DNA of 64,000 bases from CAWBRT01 sp050015355. GTDB taxonomy: Bacteria > Acidobacteriota > Terriglobia > Terriglobales > Acidobacteriaceae. Below, piece by piece: positions 16,629 to 26,007 of the stretch. Where the stretch lies: the NCBI GenBank assembly GCA_050015355.1, contig JBEKBO010000005.1, positions 23,581-87,580 on the forward strand, written 5' to 3'. The translations under genes and the position numbers were made by a program. The notes beneath the pieces were generated by a model. The model was not told where the DNA came from, did not search any database, and was given only the letters and a program-made list of their open reading frames with translations. The stretch's first letter is position 1. Each line of letters opens with the position of its first letter.

Positions 16629-17555
16629 CTACTCGGCTTGGGCGAGTTGATCGACGCCGTTCTTCAGAACCGTCACCTCGACACGGCTTGCATTCAAGTG
16701 CGTGGTCTTTGGTGTCGCTTCGTCCGTGCTCTGCACGCGAGCGTTGCCCATGCCAAGCTCATAAATGCGATAAACCGGAATGTCATGATTCAGCACCAGG
16801 TAACGCACAACGGAGTCGGCCATCTTCTGCGAGCTCTGAACGGCGGCTTCGCCGCGCCCCGGAGAGAAAGCTTGAATCTCTACGATGAAACCTTTCTGGG
16901 ACTTCAATTCCGCGGCAACCTGGTCAAGCGCATCTTTGTCGCGCTTGCTGAGCGCAACTTGGCCGGGACGAAAACGCAGTTCAAGTTGATTAGCCGCCTG
17001 GTATTGGTCGAGGTTATCGACGACCTTCTCTACGGTCTGCAAACGCGTGCTGGCTTGTTGGGCCGTCATATTCGCCTGCTGGGCGCGATTACCCGCATCC
17101 AAGGCGTGCTGATCGGCTTCGTTAGCCTTGGCGCTGGCCTGCCGGATGCCCTCGGTGGCGCGGGCGTCGACATCCTTTAGCATCGTCGAATTCTTGGCCG
17201 TCAGCTCATCAAGCTCGTTGACCCGGTTGCGAATGGGCGAAAGCTGATTCTGCACGTACTTTTTGCGCGCGAACGGATTCAGGTGTCCCCAGAATCCCTG
17301 CCGCGTTTCCGGTTGAAGCGGCTGGTGCGGGCCAAGGTCATCGCCGGGCTGGCTAGCCTGGGCGGATTGGCTGCTCGAGTACTGTGAGGCCGCGTTCGTT
17401 GGTTCGGCCTGAGGCGTCTGGTCGACGACAACTTCAAGGCAGGTCTGATTGCCGTTGTCCTGTTTTCCGGCACACTCGTCGGCCGGCTGAGCCAGCGCCA
17501 TCGGAACCATCAGGCTGACAGCCATCGGTAGCGCGACAAAAAAGCGGTTCTTCAT
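16629..17555 (-). CDS. Exported coiled-coil protein with OmpA-like C-terminus
   Basis: 308 residues from ATG 17555, which has GGAGG 7 bases upstream; longer upstream frame has no such site. Signal peptide MKNRFFVALPMAVSLMVPMA, a low-complexity Gln/Ser/Pro region, a long Ala/Gln-rich helical coiled coil (about 115-195) and an OmpA-family-like domain (about 205-300; VEIQAFSPGRGEAAVQSSQKMADSV is cut short here). The Asp and Arg that bind diaminopimelate in classical OmpA domains are not in their usual places, so peptidoglycan binding may be altered. Likely an envelope-spanning structural protein. It is transcribed alone and has its own terminator. Confidence 0.8.
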   Translation of the reverse strand: MKNRFFVALPMAVSLMVPMALAQPADECAGKQDNGNQTCLEVVVDQTPQAEPTNAASQYSSSQSAQASQPGDDLGPHQPLQPETRQGFWGHLNPFARKKYVQNQLSPIRNRVNELDELTAKNSTMLKDVDARATEGIRQASAKANEADQHALDAGNRAQQANMTAQQASTRLQTVEKVVDNLDQYQAANQLELRFRPGQVALSKRDKDALDQVAAELKSQKGFIVEIQAFSPGRGEAAVQSSQKMADSVVRYLVLNHDIPVYRIYELGMGNARVQSTDEATPKTTHLNASRVEVTVLKNGVDQLAQAE

Positions 17556-17819
17556 TCCAGATTCCTCCGTTCGGTAGAGCGCCGACAGCCAAGACAGCTT
17601 TTCGATGTCATTTCTGCCGCGCGGTTGCACAACGCGCACGGCAGACAACCGCACGCTGATGGCGCCCTGCCCCGTACTTATACAGTTCGAGGGCCAAACT
17701 GCCGCTCGGGATGGATGCGGTAAGCTACTAAAAAACAAGAGGTTGGACAGGGTCCGAGTTTCAGCCTCGACGGCATCTGCGATTGGACCGGGTAAATTCG
17801 TCAGGGTGCGGGTAAGTTC

Positions 17820-18932
17820 TTAGCCGACAAGCCGGCGGTGCTGCTGGAGGATGAAACCGTCGGTCATGCCGGCGATATAGTCGCAGATGGTGCGGCTGAG
17901 CGATGACGTCCCGGCCATTTCCTGGTAACTCCGGGGCAACTCGTCCGGATGGGACAACCAATGGTCGAACAGCTCGGTTACGATCTGCTCCGCGTCGGCT
18001 TTCTGCGGCTTGAGAGTGGGACTGTAGTAAAGTTTTTCGTAGAGGAACTCTTTTGCTTCGCGCCGCTCGCAGTCAACTTCCGGACTGAAAACCGCGAGCC
18101 TTTCAGGCCAATTCCGAACGTCTTCGAGGGTGCGGATTCCCGCCTGGAGCACGCGCTCGGTGGTCGTTTCAATCAGGCCGGTTACAAAGCGATCCAGCAT
18201 GCGCTTGAGCGCCTCGTTGAACTTGAGTTTGGTGGAGGCCTGGGGATGCTGCTTGTCGACTTGCCGATAGAAGCGCTCGAAGATATGTACGCACTCGAGG
18301 ATTTCGTCGATGCGCAGAAGCCTGGCCTCGACGCCATCGTCGAGGTCGGCCGTGTTGTAGGCAATCTCATCGGCAAGATCGATCAACTGCGCTTCCAGCG
18401 GCGGGCGCAAGTTGAGCAGGTATTCCGCTAACTCCGGGTGTTCGTTGGCATCGTAATCCCGCGAATGCTTGATGATGCCTTCGCGGACCTCGAAGGTGAG
18501 ATTCAAGCCCGCGAAATCTATATAGCGTTTCTCAAAGCTCTCGACGATGCGCAAGGCGTGCAGATTGTGGTCGAAGCGCACCCCATGACGCCGCATAACC
18601 GCGTCCAGCGCGATTTCGCCCGCGTGTCCGAAAGGCGGGTGCCCGATGTCATGCACCAGCGCGAGGGCCTCGACCAGATCGGCATTCAAATTGAGACGCG
18701 ATGCGACGGTGCGCGAGATTTGCGCAACCTCGATTGTGTGCGTCAGCCGCGTGCGAAAGTGATCGGAGATACGATGCGTGAAAACCTGAGTCTTATCCTC
18801 AAGCCGGCGGAAGGCGCGGGCGTGAATGATGCGGTCACGATCACGCTGGAACGCGGTGCGATACGGATGCTCGGGTTCGGGGTAGCGTCGTCCGCGAGAG
18901 TTCTCAACCCGGACGGCATATTCGGCGAGCAT
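17820..18932 (-). CDS. dgt: Deoxyguanosinetriphosphate triphosphohydrolase-like HD protein
   Basis: 370 residues. HD-domain metal ligands are clear: H in RTRLTHTIEVAQ, the HD pair in LALVHDIGHPPFGHAGE, and the later D in LADEIAYNTADLDDGV. The N-terminal FQRDRDRIIHARAFRRLEDKTQVF block is typical of the dGTPase family, which splits dNTPs to deoxynucleoside and triphosphate. No ribosome site is obvious before ATG 18932. It is a single gene between the OmpA-like and TPR genes. Substrate preference among dNTPs cannot be told from the sequence. Confidence 0.93.
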   Translation of the reverse strand: MLAEYAVRVENSRGRRYPEPEHPYRTAFQRDRDRIIHARAFRRLEDKTQVFTHRISDHFRTRLTHTIEVAQISRTVASRLNLNADLVEALALVHDIGHPPFGHAGEIALDAVMRRHGVRFDHNLHALRIVESFEKRYIDFAGLNLTFEVREGIIKHSRDYDANEHPELAEYLLNLRPPLEAQLIDLADEIAYNTADLDDGVEARLLRIDEILECVHIFERFYRQVDKQHPQASTKLKFNEALKRMLDRFVTGLIETTTERVLQAGIRTLEDVRNWPERLAVFSPEVDCERREAKEFLYEKLYYSPTLKPQKADAEQIVTELFDHWLSHPDELPRSYQEMAGTSSLSRTICDYIAGMTDGFILQQHRRLVG

Positions 18933-18995
18933 GGCTAGAGTCTAGAGCAATTCCGGGGTTGGTGTATCTCTAATATCACCGCCGGGCGTTAACGT

Positions 18996-19033
18996 CACCC
19001 CAGCAAACGCCAAAGCGTTTGCCGGGACCCCGA
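18996..19033. repeat. GGGGACCCC palindromic repeat, intergenic
   Basis: CCCCAGCAAACGC pairs with GCGTTTGCCGGG around AAA, followed by the ACCCCG block. It lies downstream of the TPR gene. Confidence 0.75.
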
Positions 19034-19050
19034 GCGCCCGGCTCTTTTCC

Positions 19051-19102
19051 GGGATACACCTTCCGCGTATCCGGTCTAGACCAGTTTTGCGAAAGGCGCC
19101 GT
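19051..19102. repeat. Double copy of the GGGATACACCTTCCGCG repeat
   Basis: One copy (19051-19079) reads GGGATACACCTTCCGCG followed by TATCCGGTCTAG; a second inverted copy (19075-19102) shares the CTAG and reads ACCAGTTTTGCGAAAGGCG. Related single copies are at 21673, 23135 and 35948. Confidence 0.65.
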
Positions 19103-19139
19103 TCGCCACAATGCCGGCCGGGCGGCCGCGCCAACGACG

Positions 19140-19165
19140 AAAGGCACCGCCGCAGCGATGCCTTT
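19140..19165 (-). terminator. Terminator-like hairpin after the TPR gene
   Basis: Minus strand AAAGGCATCGC and GCGGTGCCTTT form an 11-bp stem with a TGCG loop, 27 bases after the TPR stop codon. No U-tract beyond the stem, so termination strength is uncertain. Confidence 0.5.
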
Positions 19166-19191
19166 GACAAAGAGAATGTTCAGCTACGCTC

Positions 19192-21348
19192 TTACTCTTT
19201 CGACTCTTTCTGCTGCGCCAGACGAATCTTGGCGCTTTCCAGCTTCTTCTGGACCTTCGCCAAGTCAGCCGAGTCGATCTCGGCGGGGATGGTCCTGTTC
19301 CATTCCACCACTGCGCGCTCCCAGTGCGCGACAGCTTGCCGCAGACGACCAGTCTTCTGGTAGAGGTCGGCCAGATGATCGTGAACCGTTGGGTCATTGT
19401 TGAGCCGCTCGCTTGCCTTTCGCAGGTTTTCTTCGGCGAGCTCATAGTTGCCCATCTTGAAGTAAACCCAGCCGAGCGAGTCGAGATAGGCGCCGTTCTG
19501 CGGATCAAGCGTGATGGCGCGCCGAATGTAGCCGAGCGCTTCGTCCAGCCGCGTACCGCGATCGGCCAACATATAGCCGAGATAGTTCAGGGCAACGGCA
19601 TTGCGCGGATCGCCGTTGATGACCTTCCGGAACGCCTCTTCGGCCTGATCGTAACGTTTTTGACGCTCGTAGATCGAACCGGCAATAAAGAACGTATAGT
19701 CCTTGTCTTCGGGCTTGGTCGACAATTGCTCAGCCTTGCCGATTGCTTCCTGGGCATCTTTCCAGCGCCGCAGCCGGCTGTACATTTGGGCCAGAGCGGT
19801 CCAGATCTCACGATCCTCGGGGGTACCCTTGAGCATGGCCTTCACGCTCGAAATCGCCGCCTCGGCCTGTCCCGTATCAGCCTGCTGGCCGGCGTAAATG
19901 AGCTTCAGCCCACGATCTTTGGGCAGCTTCTTGGTGGCTTCCGCGGCCGTGGCCGTCGCCTGGTTCCACTGCTTGGCGTCGCGATAGGTCTCAATAAGCT
20001 GCTGATAGCCTCGCGAGGCACTGTCGTCGCCAAGCGCGACCATCTTGCGGAATGTTTCCACCGCCAGTTGAGTCTTGTTCTGGTCGCGGTAAACCGCGCC
20101 CAATTTTTCCAGGAAGATGGCCCGGTTGCCCCGTTCCGAAGTGGAGTAGGTGCCATCGGCCTTTTCGGTACGCTTCAACAGGTCCTGCAGAATCTGCGCC
20201 GCTTCGTCATAGCGGCCCACGTTTTCGTAAACCACGGCGATACTATAGGGAACTTCGAAGGAATCCTCGACAATCGCCTGCGCCTTTTTCAGCACCGCCA
20301 GCGCCTGGTCGAACTTGCCGTCGCGGCGAAAGATCTCGGCCATGCGCAGGTAACTCTGCGCGTCCTGGGGATCGGCTTCGGTAATCTGCTTGTACTGATC
20401 GAGCGCGGCGTCAGGCTGATTGTCATTCAGCAGGTTCTGTGCCAGCCCGCGCATGGCGTCAAGGTTGTCATGATCCGTACTGATGGCCTTCGTGTAGGCC
20501 TGAATGGCGCTTTTGTAATCCTTTTTCTGCTCGTAGGTGTAGCCGAGTGCCGCATACAGCTTGGAGCTGCGGCTGTTCTCGGGAATGCTCAACAATATAT
20601 TGAGAGCCCGGGTGTAATCACCCTCTTCGTTGTAGAGATACGAGAGCGTGGAAACCGCCTCCTCGGAATTCGGCTGTAGCTGGACCGCCGTGCGAAACTC
20701 CTTCTCGGAGTTCACCATGTCGTTGTTCAGGCGATAGAGACGCCCGAGTAGCAGGTGATCTTCCAGGCTCTTGGGATCTCGCTTGACGATTTCCTGGTAC
20801 TGTTCGATCGCGAGCTGGAGCATGTTTTGCGATTGGGCGCCCGCACGCATGTCGCCCAGCGATCGCAAATAAATGCGGCCCAGCAGGCGGCGCGCTTCCA
20901 GATTGTCCGGGTGCTGCTTGATGATGTCCTGCGCCTCGGTAACAGCGTCGCGGATGCGGCCCGTCTTGAGGTAGAGCTCGGCCAACCCGGCATTCAGGTA
21001 CTCCGAGTTGGGATCGTTCTCGACCGCTAGCCGGTACTCGTCAATCGCTTTGGTCGCATAATCAGCGCGGCCCGTTATGGCCATCATCTCTTCGTAGATA
21101 TGCGCCAAGGAGTAGTGATAGTAAGACTGCGCGCGATCGGCTTTCTGCTGTTGCCGCTCTGCATCGCTTTTCGTTGCGCTCTCAGTAGACGTGGTCGTGA
21201 CGGGAGCGGTGGTGCTGTCCTGCGGACTACCAGTTCCGGGCAGCGGCGGCGGGTTCATTACCCCCGGCTGACTATCTTGTTGAGCCAATGCCCAGATCGA
21301 CGAGATTAGGAGCAGAGCTAAAAGAGGGATCTTCGTGGAAATCTTCAT
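19192..21348 (-). CDS. Large secreted tetratricopeptide-repeat protein
   Basis: 718 residues with a signal peptide (KISTKIPLLALLLISSIWAL) and a Thr/Ser/Pro-rich linker, then TPR units almost to the end (for example AEEAFRKVINGDPRNAVALN and NYLGYMLADRGTRLDEALGY). I count well over ten units. TPR superhelices scaffold protein complexes; no catalytic domain is present. The Lys/Glu-rich tail (LAQQKESKE) ends the protein. It is monocistronic as far as visible. Secreted TPR proteins of this size in Gram-negatives often serve envelope assembly or lipoprotein complexes, but the partner is unknown. Confidence 0.88.
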   Translation of the reverse strand: MKISTKIPLLALLLISSIWALAQQDSQPGVMNPPPLPGTGSPQDSTTAPVTTTSTESATKSDAERQQQKADRAQSYYHYSLAHIYEEMMAITGRADYATKAIDEYRLAVENDPNSEYLNAGLAELYLKTGRIRDAVTEAQDIIKQHPDNLEARRLLGRIYLRSLGDMRAGAQSQNMLQLAIEQYQEIVKRDPKSLEDHLLLGRLYRLNNDMVNSEKEFRTAVQLQPNSEEAVSTLSYLYNEEGDYTRALNILLSIPENSRSSKLYAALGYTYEQKKDYKSAIQAYTKAISTDHDNLDAMRGLAQNLLNDNQPDAALDQYKQITEADPQDAQSYLRMAEIFRRDGKFDQALAVLKKAQAIVEDSFEVPYSIAVVYENVGRYDEAAQILQDLLKRTEKADGTYSTSERGNRAIFLEKLGAVYRDQNKTQLAVETFRKMVALGDDSASRGYQQLIETYRDAKQWNQATATAAEATKKLPKDRGLKLIYAGQQADTGQAEAAISSVKAMLKGTPEDREIWTALAQMYSRLRRWKDAQEAIGKAEQLSTKPEDKDYTFFIAGSIYERQKRYDQAEEAFRKVINGDPRNAVALNYLGYMLADRGTRLDEALGYIRRAITLDPQNGAYLDSLGWVYFKMGNYELAEENLRKASERLNNDPTVHDHLADLYQKTGRLRQAVAHWERAVVEWNRTIPAEIDSADLAKVQKKLESAKIRLAQQKESKE

Positions 21349-21697
21349 TAAGAACCAGCCGTTTACCTTGGATGCGCTGCCGCTTCCTAGAGCACCAGTA
21401 ATCTTATTCTATCGGCTTTTGCGGCGAGCCGTCCGGCAGGCGGCACAAACTTCGTCCAAAACCCGCCGTGAACTTGCAATTCGTAATCTCCGGGCCTTCT
21501 CGCGAGTGAGGCCCGGCACGCGCGGTGGTTGCGCGTGTTGGGGTAGAACAAGCAAGTGCCTACAGTAATGTGGAACCCGGATGCGGGCAAGTTGTTACGG
21601 GCTCGTTCGCACAAACCCTTATTCTTCGCAGCCCGGTGAAGGACTTCAGAGTAAGTGCACCCACCGCTTCACGGGACATACCTTACGCGATACTGGT
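21349..21697. other. Gene-free gap with two repeat copies
   Basis: No coding frame or RNA gene recognised. It holds a GGGGACCCC-family palindrome at 21511-21545 (arms GCACGCGCGG / TTGCGCGTG type) and the start of a second-family repeat at 21673-21701, which supplies the stop codon of the next gene. Confidence 0.5.
21511..21545. repeat. GGGGACCCC-family palindrome, intergenic
   Basis: Inverse-orientation copy: GCCCGGCACGCGC and GCGCGTGTTGGGG form the arms. Its inner arm is almost identical to copies at 11253 and 48511, suggesting recent spread. Confidence 0.65.
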
Positions 21698-21701
21698 CTA
21701 G
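21673..21701. repeat. GGGATACACCTTCCGCG-family repeat at a gene 3' end
   Basis: Reads GGGACATACCTTACGCG then ATACTGGTCTAG. On the coding (minus) strand the TAG within CTAG is the stop codon of the upstream gene. Confidence 0.6.
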
Positions 21702-22228
21702 AAGCCGGAAACGCTCTCCAGAAGCCGCACCTTCCAACTGTTTTCGGCCGGAGTCATCAGGGCCAGGAAATGAAATGTCCCCTGGTCGCTGTGAACGACT
21801 TTGTCGCCGTCCAGCAATTGGATTTCGAGTCGGACGGTATCTTGCAACTCCATCGCTGAGCCATCTGGCGAGTAAAAAACCACCCGCACTTGGTGACCGT
21901 GATCAATGTAGCGCCGCTTCAGGCCGCTTTTGCCCTGTTCGGCAATCGCCTGCGACAGTTGTTCTTTGGCCAGGCCTACGAAGTCAGAACCGAGCAAAGC
22001 AACCTTATTCTCTTCCATTGCCGCGGCCATGGAGTGCCACGCATGGCCGTAGTCACGCTGCACGGATGCCATGGTCGTCTCCTCCACGTGGCGGGGTTGC
22101 GACTGAGAGGCGTCCAGAACGACGGCAAATCCGGTCTCAGCGGCTGAAAGCAGCAGCGGGGCCGCGGCCGCAATCAACACCGCCAACAATCCGAACAGCA
22201 AGTGCCTAACATGGATTCGCGCCCGCAT
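21698..22228 (-). CDS. Exported protein of unknown function
   Basis: 176 residues. Signal peptide or N-terminal anchor (LLFGLLAVLIAAAAPLLLSA) then a ~150-residue soluble domain with a helical half (YGHAWHSMAAAMEENKVALL) and a beta-rich half (QVRVVFYSPDGSAMELQD, VRLEIQLLDGDKVVHSDQG). I recognise no family. Its ATG overlaps the stop of the preceding gene by one base (TAATG), so translation is coupled. It is the last gene of a four-gene operon led by a GT-C-like membrane protein, so an envelope or surface-polysaccharide role is likely but unproven. Confidence 0.75.
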   Translation of the reverse strand: MRARIHVRHLLFGLLAVLIAAAAPLLLSAAETGFAVVLDASQSQPRHVEETTMASVQRDYGHAWHSMAAAMEENKVALLGSDFVGLAKEQLSQAIAEQGKSGLKRRYIDHGHQVRVVFYSPDGSAMELQDTVRLEIQLLDGDKVVHSDQGTFHFLALMTPAENSWKVRLLESVSGF

Positions 22229-23079
22229 TACTGTTTGCCTCCCCAGCGAATCTCGTTTCCGATCACTACGCCCGCCGCCACAGAGATGGTCGCCTGCTGC
22301 GACGCCGGCAACTCAGCCTGCGCAATTCCGCGCTTGATGCGCGCATCCACCGTGCTGCGTCCGTTCTCGTCGACGGACGTAAACGTCACGATTGTGCCGT
22401 CCGGAACCGGGTTTCCCGCGCAGTCGCGAATCGGGTCCGTCTGAAGCGCGATGGCGCCGTCCTTGGCGCGCTCGGCGTGCATGCGGATGTTGCAGGGCTC
22501 GCTGGCGACTTCCTGCACTACGCGCCGCACGGAAGCTGCGCCTGCCGAAGCGACGAATTGTGCCGCTCCCGCTCTGCGGCTGGAATCCAGCCGCGTCCAG
22601 GCGACTCCGCCCTTCGAGGTCTGCGTGCTCCGGACATCTGGCGCACCCGGCACGGCAAGACTAAAGCTCACCGGCTCAGGCGACAGCACCAGGTTCTGGT
22701 TGCGATCGAAAAGAAAGACCGTTCCGCTCACGACATCCTTGGTTGACGCCGGAACGCGCGAAGGACGGGCGATGAAGGCCACGGTCGACACCGGCCCCGC
22801 GGTCACAAAGAACGCCGAGGATTCTCCGTTCAAGACCACAACGTAACGCCCGGCGCTTGCCAGCTCGTCGCCCGCCAATGTTACAGGGGCACCGAGCTTC
22901 ACCGTCCGCTTTGCCACGTGACTCGGCCCAAACAGGTAGAGCGTGGCTTCGCCGCTGCCGCTGGTTGGAATCGACAACTCCTGCCCGGCCTGAACACGGT
23001 CCGGCACGCGCAGAGAAGCGCCCGCCATCCATTGCGAGGCGGCACACGCCAGGGCCAGCAGCAAAAGGAATCTCCTCAT
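22228..23079 (-). CDS. Exported Ig-like/invasin-type domain protein
   Basis: 283 residues from ATG 23079, chosen because GGAGG lies 5 bases upstream; the frame is open further back. Signal peptide MRRFLLLLALACAASQWMAG, then several beta-sandwich-like segments with bacterial Ig-like phrasing (DGTIVTFTSVDENGRSTVDA; LRVPDRVQAGQELSIPTSG). Such domains serve adhesion or structural roles on the surface or in the periplasm. It is coupled to the 176-residue protein downstream by a one-base overlap and follows the 365-residue protein by 79 bp. Only one cysteine pair region (CNIRMHAE, DCAGN) is present. Confidence 0.75.
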   Translation of the reverse strand: MRRFLLLLALACAASQWMAGASLRVPDRVQAGQELSIPTSGSGEATLYLFGPSHVAKRTVKLGAPVTLAGDELASAGRYVVVLNGESSAFFVTAGPVSTVAFIARPSRVPASTKDVVSGTVFLFDRNQNLVLSPEPVSFSLAVPGAPDVRSTQTSKGGVAWTRLDSSRRAGAAQFVASAGAASVRRVVQEVASEPCNIRMHAERAKDGAIALQTDPIRDCAGNPVPDGTIVTFTSVDENGRSTVDARIKRGIAQAELPASQQATISVAAGVVIGNEIRWGGKQ

Positions 23080-23134
23080 GGTTGCCTCCAGGGCAAATTT
23101 CAACGTTGCCATACAGCCCATAAACTTCAGCGTT

Positions 23135-23162
23135 AGGCACACCTTCCGCGAATCCGGCCTAG
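23135..23162. repeat. GGGATACACCTTCCGCG-family repeat at a gene 3' end
   Basis: Reads GGCACACCTTCCGCGAATCC then GGCCTAG. As at 21673, the TAG on the minus strand is the stop codon of the gene it abuts. Confidence 0.6.
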
Positions 23163-24256
23163 GGTTGCCGCGCATTGATGCTGTATTGGTTTACCGTGAC
23201 CCGGTAACTGTGGACGTTCGCGACCAGATCGTCGCGCACGTCGACCATGAACGGCACCGGCGTCTGCGGCATAAGAGCCTGGTTCACGTAACCGTCGGAA
23301 ACCCAGATCACGCGCCCGGCGCTGTCGTAATAAGTGGCAAGCACGTGCGGGATGTTGACCGTCTGACCGCTCTGGTTGACCAGTTCGCCTTTTAAAACGG
23401 GACGTCCGCGTAGATCTTTCTCGAGCCGCTGGTGCAGCACGCCGATCACCGGATCGGCGGCAGCGGCCACCAGCAGCGAGGCGGGCTGCATCCGCACGGA
23501 CTTTACCTTCGCGAGCGCCACGTCCGGAAAGTCAATGCGGAAGGGCGAAATTTCCTTGGGCAGCAAGGTATGCGAAATCTTGTCGAAGCTCTCTTCCTGT
23601 CCCAGAACCGCGCCATCCTTGCCGAGAAGAGTGGCATTGACGGAGACAAAGCCGGGGACCGTATCCTCATTGACAATCTCGCCGAGCACAGTGGTTCCAC
23701 CATCACGCGCGATGGCGTTCATAGACACAATGCGCACGCGCGGAGCATCGACGTTTTGCGCGCCCCAGTCGTCATCCGAGCCGCGGGTAACGATATCCCA
23801 GCGCAAGTAATTCACCGGGATGACCTGCGGCGGGACCTTCGGCTGCTTGACCAGGGGCCACAACACCTTCCAGCTATTGTCTTCGCGCACCACCTGGAGG
23901 TCGCGCGTGTCGTAAACTGCGCCCACGGCGGATGACCAGACCATGGTGGCACGTACGGTGGCCTGATTGTCGTTCCGGTTCAGCACCTTGGTTTCGAACG
24001 ATTGCAGCGAGGAATAGGTGCGCAGTGAGCCGTTGTTTCCGACCAAGTCGCGGGCAAAGAAATCAAGATTGGTATCGCTCTGCTTGGCCACATACGAGTA
24101 GGCGCCGCGCATATCTTTCGCCTTGACGTGCTCAAACAGAGATTGCACCGCCCTGTCGGGAGTGGTGGCCGGAGCGAGGGTCGTGGAGTGAATTGTGCCG
24201 GCCGCGATCAACACGGCCGCGATGACCACGAGAGTGATGGGCAGAAACAGTTTCAT
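23159..24256 (-). CDS. Membrane-anchored protein with FxLYD-like beta domain, unknown function
   Basis: 365 residues from ATG 24256, which has GGGAGG 7 bases upstream and overlaps the stop of the preceding gene by one base (TGATG). N-terminal membrane anchor (MKLFLPITLVVIAAVLIAAG). A lumazine/NTF2-like helical region (about 30-110; SLFEHVKAKDMRGAYSYVAK) and two beta-rich regions follow; the phrase LGEIVNEDTVPGFVSVNATL and later LKGELVNQSGQTVNIPHVLA recall FxLYD-type domains that describe secreted/anchored envelope proteins. No catalytic motif. It is the second gene of the operon. Confidence 0.72.
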   Translation of the reverse strand: MKLFLPITLVVIAAVLIAAGTIHSTTLAPATTPDRAVQSLFEHVKAKDMRGAYSYVAKQSDTNLDFFARDLVGNNGSLRTYSSLQSFETKVLNRNDNQATVRATMVWSSAVGAVYDTRDLQVVREDNSWKVLWPLVKQPKVPPQVIPVNYLRWDIVTRGSDDDWGAQNVDAPRVRIVSMNAIARDGGTTVLGEIVNEDTVPGFVSVNATLLGKDGAVLGQEESFDKISHTLLPKEISPFRIDFPDVALAKVKSVRMQPASLLVAAAADPVIGVLHQRLEKDLRGRPVLKGELVNQSGQTVNIPHVLATYYDSAGRVIWVSDGYVNQALMPQTPVPFMVDVRDDLVANVHSYRVTVNQYSINARQP

Positions 24257-26007
24257 CACTTTGCCTCCCGCAGAGCGACTTCCGCCGAAGCGGTTGGGAA
24301 TTTCAGTGTCGTCTCGGCGCGCCGGACGTTGGGCAGCACCAGCAAAACCAGGACTGACAGAAGGCTGGTGCCAACCGGCAGAATTCCCCACAAGATGCAC
24401 TGCCACATCGGAGGCGTCCATCCGCCGAAGTCGAGCTTCCGCGCCGGTGGAGCATCGTCTTTGGTCCAGAGCGTGACCAGACCGTCGTCATAGACTTCCG
24501 TCTGGCGCCAACCGGAAAAGGCGAGCAATGGTTCGTAATAGCGATCCCTGACGAAGATGTAACGGAGCCCATACTGGTCGGCGTGCTTCAACACGGCGCG
24601 CAAAGCTTCCATGCCCGAAGTTCCGTAATACTTCGAACTATAGAGTTGAGCGGCGCCGTATGCGGTCATCTCCGGCAGCAAGCGCGCGGAGTTGTAATCG
24701 CCATCCAGGCTGCTGGCGCGGACACGAGCGGAAAGCATCGCGAACTTGTTACCGAAGCCCAGCGTAATGTAGCGGAACTTGGAGTGGTCATCGCGATTCA
24801 GGAAGTTCACCATCGGCTGAATATCGAAATTTCCCTCGTTAATCGGGCTGAAATTGATCCAGCCGACGGCTATGCCGCAAGTGACCACGGCAGCAGCCGA
24901 GAGGCCGACAATGGCTTTCCGGGAATAGCGTTGGATGAGCGATTCCGCCAGCAGGCCGACAAACGGAACGGCCATCAGAGTCGCCCAGAAGGTGAAGCGC
25001 TCGAAGGTCAAAATGTTGAAAGCGCGTCCCAGCAGCCATCTCCCAAGAGGTGTCGTGCCGCCCAATCCCAGCAGAGTGGTGATGTACCAGCCAAACAGCA
25101 GAGGCCGCAAGCGGTGGCTGGACGCACCTTTCACCAGGATGTAGGGAATCACCAGGATCAAAGCGCCCATCGGAATCAGCCAGAAATTAGCCCCGCTGTG
25201 CCCCACCAGGAGGTAATTATCGCGGCTGGGGTGGGGTATCGGCATCTGGGTGATCGGGTTGTGCAGCAACCCGATGAAGTAAGGAAGCAATATGATGAGC
25301 GAGCCAATCGCGTTGCAGGCGGCGAAAAACAACGTGCGCAAAGCAATGCCGCTAGTCGATGCGTTAGCCTCCTCATCATGACGATCGATGAACGATAGCC
25401 AAATCACCGGCGCCGCGAACAGGACGCCGCCAAAGAGAAATGTAACGTGGTGCGCCGCCGCAGCCGTCAGGCTGAGGACCAAACCCTTTGCGAAGTCCGG
25501 AAAACGACCCAGCCGGTTCCAATTGTAAAAATAAGGAAGCGCGATGAGCGTCAACGACGCCGCCGTTGTCGTCGGCAACTGGCCCGACTGGTACACCAGC
25601 ATCGCCAGCGAACCGAGAAAAATCGAGGCGATTGCGGCATAACTCGCCGCCCGCTCGCTTACCCATAGCCGGGAGTAACGGTAGACACCCACGGTCAGCA
25701 GCAGCACGACTATCAACTGCACCACCATGTAGGCCATCGTCAGCCCCACCAAATGGGAAAAAAGAGCTATCCACTGGTGCGTCAGGGGCGGATAGGTGGT
25801 TTGGGAAAAACCCGCGAACCAGTTCTGGTTCCAGGGGTTAAACCAACTCTTTGCGTAATGCGCCGCAAAGAAGATGTGGGTGTTGGCGTCATAAGAATTG
25901 GCCGGCAGTTGCAGTAACAGCAACGGGCCATGCACCGCTAATGCCAACAGCACAATTGCCATTAGAGGAATTGGGCGGTGGGAAGCATCTATCGACTTCT
26001 GTGGCAA
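24256..26007 (-). CDS. Polytopic GT-C-like membrane protein (PTPS-related family)
   Basis: 583 residues with about a dozen membrane helices. The first periplasmic loop has the layout of GT-C glycosyltransferases: NSYDANTHIFFAAHYAKSW (candidate catalytic D40) followed by NQNWFAGFSQTTYPPLTH, a pattern I associate with the PTPS-related membrane family. The C-terminal third carries a soluble domain before two last helices. GT-C enzymes transfer sugars from polyprenyl-phosphate donors in the periplasm. It starts the four-gene minus operon, opposite the exopolysaccharide operon that begins at 26287, so a role in decorating or building that polymer is likely. Substrate is unknown. Confidence 0.82.
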   Translation of the reverse strand: MPQKSIDASHRPIPLMAIVLLALAVHGPLLLLQLPANSYDANTHIFFAAHYAKSWFNPWNQNWFAGFSQTTYPPLTHQWIALFSHLVGLTMAYMVVQLIVVLLLTVGVYRYSRLWVSERAASYAAIASIFLGSLAMLVYQSGQLPTTTAASLTLIALPYFYNWNRLGRFPDFAKGLVLSLTAAAAHHVTFLFGGVLFAAPVIWLSFIDRHDEEANASTSGIALRTLFFAACNAIGSLIILLPYFIGLLHNPITQMPIPHPSRDNYLLVGHSGANFWLIPMGALILVIPYILVKGASSHRLRPLLFGWYITTLLGLGGTTPLGRWLLGRAFNILTFERFTFWATLMAVPFVGLLAESLIQRYSRKAIVGLSAAAVVTCGIAVGWINFSPINEGNFDIQPMVNFLNRDDHSKFRYITLGFGNKFAMLSARVRASSLDGDYNSARLLPEMTAYGAAQLYSSKYYGTSGMEALRAVLKHADQYGLRYIFVRDRYYEPLLAFSGWRQTEVYDDGLVTLWTKDDAPPARKLDFGGWTPPMWQCILWGILPVGTSLLSVLVLLVLPNVRRAETTLKFPTASAEVALREAK